A stretch of DNA of 7,987 nt from an uncultured Eggerthellaceae bacterium (GTDB lineage: Bacteria > Actinomycetota > Coriobacteriia > Coriobacteriales > Eggerthellaceae): NCBI GenBank assembly GCA_946618265.1, contig CAMOLA010000071.1:1-7987 (forward strand), given 5' to 3'. Both the position numbers and the translations under genes were made by a program. This document shows positions 1 to 4,469 of this stretch, one piece after another. Position 1 is the first letter of the stretch; each line of letters begins with the position of its first letter. The notes beneath the pieces were generated by a model that did not search any database, was not told the origin of the DNA, and worked only from the letters and a program-made list of their open reading frames with translations.

Positions 1-1
1 G

Positions 2-166
2 GGCACCGACTCCGGCGAGGAGTTCGTCGAGCTCGAGCCGCGCCTGCAGCTCGTCGACGAGCGCAGCTACAACGTGGAGATGCGCAAGCACACCCTGCGC
101 GGCCGTTTGTTTGCCGCCACCGTCGGCAAGAACGTGAACAACCGCATCGCCGTGTTCGCCTGGTAG
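2..166 (+). CDS. C-terminal end of an unrecognised protein (5' partial)
   Basis: An open frame enters from the left edge and ends at TAG 164-166, leaving 54 visible residues. The visible part is acidic at first (EEFVELEPRLQLVDE) and then basic with alternating hydrophobic residues (RGRLFAATVGKNVNNRIAVFAW at the end), which fits a soluble beta-rich C-terminus rather than a membrane segment. G/C-rich third positions match the genes downstream, so the frame looks real. I do not recognise the family and assign no function. It is separated from the next gene by about 250 nt of non-coding sequence with a hairpin at its stop, so it is probably the last gene of a different transcription unit. Confidence 0.7.
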   Translation, partial: GTDSGEEFVELEPRLQLVDERSYNVEMRKHTLRGRLFAATVGKNVNNRIAVFAW

Positions 167-194
167 CGTAACGCGAGCCGCGCCCGCGTTACGC
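166..194 (+). terminator. GC-rich hairpin at the stop codon, possible terminator
   Basis: A perfect 10-bp inverted repeat (GCGTAACGCG at 166-175, CGCGTTACGC at 185-194) encloses a 9-nt loop. It begins on the last base of the upstream stop codon. No run of T follows (the next bases are GCTGCTTGAA), so it is not a canonical intrinsic terminator. It could be a U-less terminator, an mRNA 3'-end stabiliser, or a palindromic protein site. Confidence 0.4.
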
Positions 195-202
195 GCTGCT
201 TG

Positions 203-220
203 AACTCAAAGAGCTCAAAG
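203..220 (+). repeat. Two-copy 9-nt tandem repeat
   Basis: AACTCAAAG (203-211) is followed directly by AGCTCAAAG (212-220), an 8 of 9 match. The second copy also supplies the left arm of the stem at 215-248. No function is evident. Confidence 0.4.
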
Positions 221-248
221 GGGGTATCCCTCTTCGGGTTCCCTTTGG
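215..248 (+). other. Possible RNA stem-loop in the leader
   Basis: CAAAGGG (216-222) can pair with CCCTTTG (241-247), and G-U pairs extend it at both ends (215/248, 223/240, 224/239). Inside, CCC (228-230) can pair with GGG (236-238) around TCTTC. No T run follows, so it is not an obvious intrinsic terminator. It may be part of a structured leader or an intergenic repeat. If the promoter lies downstream near 350-378 it would not be transcribed with the ECF operon. Confidence 0.3.
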
Positions 249-303
249 ATGGCGCAAGCATGTTGTGGGTTGTTTCAGGCGCGGCAATTCCTCGTTCAAA
301 ACT

Positions 304-332
304 GAATGCTAAAAGGGACATTTTTGCTATTC
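304..332. promoter_or_regulatory. AT-rich imperfect palindrome, candidate regulator site
   Basis: GAATGCTAAAA (304-314) is mirrored by TTTTGCTATTC (322-332). Ten base pairs form with one bulged base (T328), one T-T mismatch (310/325) and a short loop (315-320). It lies in the AT-rich half of the intergenic region, roughly 90-115 nt before the start codon. That position would suit an activator site if the promoter is near 350-378. This is inferred from symmetry only. Confidence 0.3.
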
Positions 333-350
333 GGGTAAAGAAACACGAAT

Positions 351-391
351 TTCAAATCGGTATTATTCCAAATAGTATTCCTAGGTTAATT
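351..391. promoter_or_regulatory. Tandem TTC(C)...ATT direct repeats with candidate promoter elements
   Basis: Positions 351-364 (TTCAAATCGGTATT) and 366-379 (TTCCAAATAGTATT) match at 10 of 14 bases without gaps. A weaker third copy at 378-391 (TTCCTAGGTTAATT) matches the second at 8 of 14. AraC-family proteins usually bind direct repeats, and the operon encodes one, so these are candidate sites for it. The repeats overlap plausible -10 hexamers (TATTAT 361-366, five of six consensus bases; TAGTAT 373-378, four of six), but no good -35 stands at the right distance. That would fit an activator-dependent promoter. The exact start of transcription cannot be told. Confidence 0.4.
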
Positions 392-407
392 TTGGACAAC
401 GCACGAT

Positions 408-412
408 AGGAG
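408..412 (+). promoter_or_regulatory. Ribosome binding site of the ECF S component
   Basis: AGGAG lies 8 nt before the ATG at 421. It is the only strong Shine-Dalgarno sequence in the area and fixes the start of the first ECF gene. Confidence 0.75.
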
Positions 413-420
413 TCTGACAC

Positions 421-1008
421 ATGGACAAAGAATCAACGCGGCTCAACGGTAAGGACCTCATCAACGTAGGTATCTTCACGGCCATTATCTCGGTCATGAT
501 GATCCTCATCTCGTTCATCGGGTTCATCCCATACCTGATGCCCACCTACTGCATCTTCATGCCCCTTCTCATCGGCATTCCGTGGATGCTGTTCGCCACG
601 AAGGTGAACAAGTTCGGCATGGTGCTGATCATGGGCATCTTGCTCGGCATCGTGCTGATGCTGACCGGCATGGGCTGGTACGCCATGCCGCTGTGCATCG
701 TGGTGAGCCTGATTGCCGAATTCATCATGAAGAGCGGCGACTACAAAAGCGCCAAGAAGGACATCCTGGCCCATGGCATCTTCAGCCTCTGGGTGTTCGG
801 CAGCTACATCCCCATCTTCCTGACCGCCGAACAGTACTGGGCCGACCGCGGCTCGTACGGCGAAGAGTACATCGCAACTGCCATGAGCATCTTCCAGCCC
901 TGGCTTGCTCCCATCATGATCGTTGCCTGCTTCGTCTTCGGCGTGATCGGCGCTTGGATCGGCCTGAAGGTGATGAAGAAGCACTTCGTCAAAGCGGGCA
1001 TCGTGTAA
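421..1008 (+). CDS. ECF transporter substrate-binding membrane protein (S component), Trep_Strep/MptD type
   Basis: This 195-residue integral membrane protein would capture the substrate in the cytoplasmic membrane and hand it to the EcfT-EcfA motor encoded next. About six hydrophobic segments can be read, near residues 13-39, 43-60, 65-84, 87-103, 116-134 and 160-185, with a short charged N-terminus and a basic C-terminus (KVMKKHFVKAG). Length and topology are normal for S components. The overall look (LINVGIFTAI near the N-terminus, the conserved WYAMP region at 86-90) resembles the Trep_Strep family (annotated elsewhere as MptD-family putative ECF S component), recognised from memory and not by search. 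The gene is first in the operon, has a strong ribosome binding site, and its stop shares one base with the next start (TAATG). Substrate is unknown; metallophore, heme or a vitamin are all possible. Confidence 0.85.
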   Translation: MDKESTRLNGKDLINVGIFTAIISVMMILISFIGFIPYLMPTYCIFMPLLIGIPWMLFATKVNKFGMVLIMGILLGIVLMLTGMGWYAMPLCIVVSLIAEFIMKSGDYKSAKKDILAHGIFSLWVFGSYIPIFLTAEQYWADRGSYGEEYIATAMSIFQPWLAPIMIVACFVFGVIGAWIGLKVMKKHFVKAGIV

Positions 1009-1769
1009 TGTCGGGTATCGGGTTCGGATTCGCTGAAGGGCGCAAAGCCGACGGGTCTGGAGCTCGCCGTGCGCTGCTCGACCCGCGTACGAAGATCGCG
1101 CTGCTGGTCACCATGCCGACGGTTCTGCTAAGCGGAGCCGGCGGGTCGCACACGGCACCTCTTGCCATAGTGTTTGCGCTGGTAGCAGCCGCGTTACTGC
1201 TTAGCTGCGGAAACATTGCGACTGCGGTGTTCGGCATTCTTGCAGTGGCGTTCACGCAAGCCTTGTGGACATTGCTCGCCCCCCTTGCATCGGGGGGCGC
1301 GTACATGTCGCTCTACCTTATGCACGGGATCATGGTCCACCTTATCCCGTGCATGCTTATGGCGGCCTATGCGGTTTCGACCACAACGGTCAGCGAGTTC
1401 ATACTTGGCATGGAGAAGCTGCATGTGCCGCCGCTGATCACCATTCCCCTTTCGGTGATGTTCCGGTTCTTTCCCACGGTCATCGAAGAAGCTACGTCGG
1501 TCAACGACGCCATGCGCATGCGCGATATCCGCCTTGGAGGACGCAACGTGGGCAAGATGGTGGAGTACCGTCTCGTTCCCATCATGATGTCGTCGCTGCG
1601 CATCGGCGAAGAGCTGTCGGCGGCATCCCTGACACGCGGTCTCGGCGCTCCGACCAAGCGCACCAGCATTTGCGAAATCGGTTTCCGCGCTCAGGACATC
1701 GTGGTGCTGACGATTTGCGCATTCGCCCTTGTTGCCGTATTCGCGATCATGTTTGGCCTGGTCTCATGA
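1008..1769 (+). CDS. ECF transporter transmembrane coupling component (EcfT type)
   Basis: This 253-residue membrane protein would link ATP hydrolysis by the ATPase subunit to reorientation of the S component. Family signs are the N-terminal LDPRTKI (24-30), several hydrophobic helices (about 28-42, 49-67, 70-92, 98-122, 140-156 and 230-252), and a long cytoplasmic region carrying the two coupling motifs: AMRMRDIR (168-175) and the ARG-like SLTRGLG (207-213). In EcfT proteins these Ala-Arg-Gly-type helices dock into the ATPase grooves. The start at 1008 is chosen because it overlaps the S-component stop, gives a normal family length and puts LDPRTK near the N-terminus; the frame stays open farther upstream but only as a shadow of the preceding gene. 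A weak GCGGG (994-998) precedes it, so translation is probably coupled. The gene overlaps the ATPase by ATGA. Confidence 0.9.
   Translation: MSGIGFGFAEGRKADGSGARRALLDPRTKIALLVTMPTVLLSGAGGSHTAPLAIVFALVAAALLLSCGNIATAVFGILAVAFTQALWTLLAPLASGGAYMSLYLMHGIMVHLIPCMLMAAYAVSTTTVSEFILGMEKLHVPPLITIPLSVMFRFFPTVIEEATSVNDAMRMRDIRLGGRNVGKMVEYRLVPIMMSSLRIGEELSAASLTRGLGAPTKRTSICEIGFRAQDIVVLTICAFALVAVFAIMFGLVS
1277..1299 (+). other. Very stable GC hairpin inside the EcfT gene
   Basis: CGCCCCCC (1277-1284) and GGGGGGCG (1292-1299) form a perfect 8-bp all-G/C stem with a 7-nt loop. It covers codons for about residues 90-98. It could be incidental to the codons for APLASGGA, or could act in mRNA processing or ribosome pausing. 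The six-base C and G runs are also short slippage tracts. Confidence 0.5.
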
Positions 1770-3355
1770 TAGAGCTGAAAAACATCAACTTCGTCTACGG
1801 CTCCGAAAGCGCCGAGCTTATCGCGAGCATGGACAAGAGCGCTGCTGCGCAGGACCCTGCCGCAGACGCTGCAACCACGCTGGATGCGGGACTGCAGGAC
1901 GAGCAGGCGGCACCCAAGGCGCTGCGCGGCGATTCGAGCGATGCCGACGGCCGTTTGCACGACGTGAACCTGAGCATCGAAGACGGTCAGTTCGTGCTTA
2001 TCACCGGACCGTCAGGGTGCGGTAAGAGCACGGTATTGCGCCTGATAAACGGCCTTATCCCGCACTATTACCCCGGAACGCTCAATGGCGAGGTCAAAAT
2101 AGACGGCGTCGACATCGCCTCTCAAGAGCTCTACGAAACGGGTTTGAAAGTTGGAACCGTGTTCCAGAACCCGCGCAGCCAGTTCTTCAACGTCGACACC
2201 GACAGCGAGCTGGCGTTTGCTTGCGAGAACAGGGGCATGGACCCGGGCGTCATCCTGGACAGGATGTCCGCGACTGTCGAGCGCTTCGACATCGAGAGCC
2301 TCATGGGGCGCAGCATCTTCCGGTTGTCCGGCGGCGAAAAGCAGAAGATTGCCTGCGCATCCATCGACGTGGGCGACCCGCGCATTGTTCTTCTGGACGA
2401 GCCGTCGGCGAACCTCGACTTCGACGCGACCATGCGCCTGCGCGAGCTTATTCGCCTTTGGAAAGAGCAGGGGCGCACGATCGTGGCAGCCGAGCATCGG
2501 ATCTCGTACCTATGGGACCTTATCGACCGTGCCGTGATTATGTCGTCGGGACGCATCGTGGCAGACCTCGACACTCCCGAGTCGCGCCAGCTCTCCGATG
2601 CGCAGCTCGCCGAACTGGGCTTGCGCACAACCACGCCCGAGTCTCCAAGCGAAGTCGAGCTGCCTGCCGTTGGAAGCGACGACGCGGCGCTTACGCTCAA
2701 CGATTTCCGTTTCTCGTACCGTACGGGCCTGTTCGCACGCGAGAAGGAAAGGCGGAGCAAAACGGCGGAGCCGACCATAGATTTCAGCGGAACGCGCATC
2801 GCGATGGGCAAGGTAACCGCCATCGTGGGCCCAAACGGATCGGGCAAGACAACGCTGCTCAACTGCCTTTGCGGCCTCGAGCGACGGTGCAAGGGCACGA
2901 TCGACCTGAACGGCGAGGCCTGCGACCGTCGCGCATTGCGGGGCAAGGTGTTCATGGTCATGCAGGACGTCAACCACCAGTTGTTCACGGAAAGCGCGCT
3001 GGAAGAGGTCCGCATCTCCATGGAGACGAATGGCGAACAAGCCGACGATGACGCGCTGCACCACATCCTTGCGCAGGTCGATCTGGACGCATTCGCCGAC
3101 AGGCATCCCATGTCGCTTTCGGGCGGGCAGAAGCAGCGTCTGGCCGTCGCGTGCGCATTGGCCTCTGGCAGCGATATCCTGCTGTTCGACGAGCCCACGA
3201 GTGGACTGGATTACCGCCACATGCAGCAAACGGCCGATCTGATGAAGGGCCTGAGGGAAATGGGGAAGACCCTCGTGGTCGTCACTCACGACAGCGAGTT
3301 CATCCGCAGTTGCTGCGATTGCACGTTGGCCATCAAGAACGGGAGGCCAGCATGA
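1766..3355 (+). CDS. ECF transporter double ATPase, two fused ABC domains (EcfA-EcfA)
   Basis: This 529-residue cytoplasmic protein carries both ATP-binding domains needed to drive the ECF importer, so it replaces a separate EcfA1/EcfA2 pair. Domain 1 has Walker A GPSGCGKST (81-89), Q-loop Q134, signature LSGGEKQK (187-194), Walker B RIVLLDE (206-212) and switch His H244. Domain 2 has Walker A GPNGSGKTT (355-363), signature LSGGQKQR (451-458), Walker B DILLFDE (470-476) and H508. All catalytic residues are present in both halves, so both sites look competent. Between the first strand (IELKNINFVYG) and LHDVNLSIEDGQ of domain 1 lies an extra Ala/Asp-rich stretch of roughly 45-50 residues (about 13-62), which places Walker A far later than usual. 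The start ATG overlaps the EcfT stop (ATGA), and the stop overlaps the regulator start in the same way. Fusion and operon position indicate a dedicated group I ECF module. Confidence 0.93.
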   Translation: MIELKNINFVYGSESAELIASMDKSAAAQDPAADAATTLDAGLQDEQAAPKALRGDSSDADGRLHDVNLSIEDGQFVLITGPSGCGKSTVLRLINGLIPHYYPGTLNGEVKIDGVDIASQELYETGLKVGTVFQNPRSQFFNVDTDSELAFACENRGMDPGVILDRMSATVERFDIESLMGRSIFRLSGGEKQKIACASIDVGDPRIVLLDEPSANLDFDATMRLRELIRLWKEQGRTIVAAEHRISYLWDLIDRAVIMSSGRIVADLDTPESRQLSDAQLAELGLRTTTPESPSEVELPAVGSDDAALTLNDFRFSYRTGLFAREKERRSKTAEPTIDFSGTRIAMGKVTAIVGPNGSGKTTLLNCLCGLERRCKGTIDLNGEACDRRALRGKVFMVMQDVNHQLFTESALEEVRISMETNGEQADDDALHHILAQVDLDAFADRHPMSLSGGQKQRLAVACALASGSDILLFDEPTSGLDYRHMQQTADLMKGLREMGKTLVVVTHDSEFIRSCCDCTLAIKNGRPA

Positions 3356-4329
3356 CGTCCGCGGATAACTGGCGGCTACCGGAATCGGAACATGACCCCC
3401 AAAATCGGAGAAGCGTGCTTTCGTTCGATGATGGCAACGGGGGAAATCCGGGGTCCCTTATCACGTACTACCTGACACCTCATTTGGTGGTGCACGACAT
3501 AAACATCCACTCGCAACGCGTGCCGAGTTTCATGGAGGTCGAGCTGGAGGGCAAGCCGCCCCTGAAGGTCAACTACTGCTTCGAGGGGCGTTGCGAACTG
3601 ACCGTCTGCACGGGCGAGTACATCTACCAAGAGGGCAGGGAGGCCTCGATCGACACGGGTCAGGCGCGTTCGGCCTTCTTCTTCCCATCCGAGCGGTACT
3701 CGGGCGTGGAAATCGTTGCCTCCGCCGAATGCGTGTGCGAGCTTTCGTCCAACGTGCTCGGTTGCGAGACATCCGTGCTCTCATCTTTGTACGACCGCTG
3801 CTCCTCGCGCGAGTATCCCCTTATCGCGGTCGCTGACGACGAAATAGCCGACGCTGCCAAGCGCATATCCCAGGCGGCAAAAGCCAGCTCGGGCATCGAC
3901 CTCGTCGCAGCGTACGTGCTGGAGTTCCTGCTTCTGCTGGATAGGCATTCGTTCCAAGACGGGCTGCGAAAGCGCAGTTATTGCACGGCGTCGCAAAAGG
4001 AGATCGCTCAGCGTGCCCACGACGACGTCAGCGCCGATCTTTCGAAGCGCGTGAGCGTTCGGGACCTCGCCGAGCGCTATGGCGTCAGCGAGACGAGCGT
4101 CAAGAATTATTTCCGCAACGTCTACGGCATTGGCATCGTCGAGTACCAGAAGGACCTTCGCCTGCGAACGGCCGCCGACATGTTGCGGGATTCAAACAAG
4201 AAGGTGGTCGAAATCGCCCTTGCCGTCGGATATGCCAGCCAGTCGAAGTTCATCACCGCATTCAAGGAACGATTCGGCAAGACGCCTCTCGAACATCGGA
4301 GGACCAGCCGCATGCAAGTGGGGAATTGA
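3352..4329 (+). CDS. AraC-family transcriptional regulator
   Basis: This 325-residue DNA-binding protein has a C-terminal AraC domain of about 95 residues. The first helix-turn-helix is near 234-256 (SVRDLAERYGVSETSVKNYF), and the second lies near 283-312 with the typical VGYASQSKFITAFKERFGKTP. The N-terminal 200 residues are a likely sensor domain, with the YCFEGRCE motif (75-82) and FFFPSERYSGVE (109-120); I have seen this layout in clostridial and actinobacterial AraC proteins, including PchR-like siderophore regulators. The sensor region is rich in cysteine (76, 81, 86, 127, 129, 138, 150, plus 211). The start at 3352 overlaps the ATPase stop by ATGA and has GGGAGG at 3341-3346, 5 nt before it, so it is co-transcribed with the ECF genes. 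It may control both this operon and the ABC pair 140 nt downstream. The effector is unknown. Confidence 0.92.
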   Translation: MTSADNWRLPESEHDPQNRRSVLSFDDGNGGNPGSLITYYLTPHLVVHDINIHSQRVPSFMEVELEGKPPLKVNYCFEGRCELTVCTGEYIYQEGREASIDTGQARSAFFFPSERYSGVEIVASAECVCELSSNVLGCETSVLSSLYDRCSSREYPLIAVADDEIADAAKRISQAAKASSGIDLVAAYVLEFLLLLDRHSFQDGLRKRSYCTASQKEIAQRAHDDVSADLSKRVSVRDLAERYGVSETSVKNYFRNVYGIGIVEYQKDLRLRTAADMLRDSNKKVVEIALAVGYASQSKFITAFKERFGKTPLEHRRTSRMQVGN

Positions 4330-4371
4330 CGCAGCGGCGCAAGAAAGGCCGCACGGCGCATGGAGCGCAGG

Positions 4372-4400
4372 TTGACCAGCGTATACATATAAGTTAGATT
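4372..4400 (+). promoter_or_regulatory. Sigma-70-like promoter of the ABC pair
   Basis: TTGACC (4372-4377, five of six consensus bases) stands exactly 17 nt before TAGATT (4395-4400, four of six). A start near 4406-4408 would give a leader of about 62 nt before the ATG at 4470. The placement in the only sizeable gap between the regulator and the ABC genes supports a second transcription unit. Read-through from the ECF operon is also possible, because no clear terminator is seen after 4329. Confidence 0.55.
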
Positions 4401-4413
4401 ACACTTACTTTAT
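4389..4413. promoter_or_regulatory. AT-rich imperfect palindrome over the -10 region, candidate operator
   Basis: ATAAGTTAG (4389-4397) and CTTACTTTAT (4404-4413) are inverted copies apart from one extra base and one mismatch, with a 6-nt centre (ATTACA). The element covers the -10 hexamer and the expected start of transcription, the usual place for a repressor site. Its TTAG/CTTA arms recall, but do not match well, DtxR/IdeR iron boxes. The protein that binds is not known. Confidence 0.4.
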
Positions 4414-4455
4414 GGTTTAAGCACGCGCTTTGATACGGGCGCGAAACGTTCGAAG

Positions 4456-4467
4456 AAGGACAGGAAG
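4456..4467 (+). promoter_or_regulatory. Ribosome binding site of the first ABC half-transporter
   Basis: AAGGACAGGAAG precedes the ATG at 4470. AAGGA (4456-4460) lies 9 nt before the start, a normal spacing; AGGA (4462-4465) is closer, at 4 nt. Together they support the chosen start. Confidence 0.55.
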
Positions 4468-4469
4468 TT

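Larger units (their letters stand above)
167..420. other. Non-coding intergenic/leader region upstream of the ECF operon
   Basis: This 254-nt stretch has no convincing gene. A 69-codon frame with a TTG start (200-409) lacks a ribosome binding site, and a minus-strand frame (67-321) runs into the upstream gene. The 5' half is GC-rich and can fold: a tandem 9-nt repeat (203-211, 212-220) and a possible stem at 215-248. The 3' half is AT-rich (44 G or C in 120 bases over 301-420), in contrast to the surrounding genes, and contains a dyad (304-332), direct repeats (351-391) and the ribosome binding site. It most likely carries the promoter and regulator sites of the ECF operon. Confidence 0.6.

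Noticed and set aside
67..321. 84-residue minus-strand frame over the first gene's end and the leader
   Set aside because: Overlaps the hairpin and the end of a better-supported plus-strand gene; no ribosome binding site noted.
380..396. DtxR/IdeR-like iron box before the ECF operon
   Set aside because: TAGGTTA resembles one half-site, but the inverted partner half is missing, so it is not called.
200..409. 69-residue plus-strand frame in the leader
   Set aside because: TTG start without a ribosome binding site; its end overlaps the Shine-Dalgarno of the ECF gene and its 3' half is the AT-rich control region. It may at most reflect a dispersed element.
392..420. TTGGAC (392-397) as a -35 box for the ECF operon
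   Set aside because: The matching -10 position (about 415-420, GACACA) is a poor match and would start transcription beyond the ATG.
2131..3198. 355-codon minus-strand frame opposite the double ATPase
   Set aside because: Ser/Arg-rich translation without recognisable domains; the plus-strand gene has both complete ATPase domains.
4334..4352. Possible terminator hairpin after the AraC gene
   Set aside because: Only a 5-bp stem (GCGGC/GCCGC) with a 9-nt loop and no T run; too weak to call.
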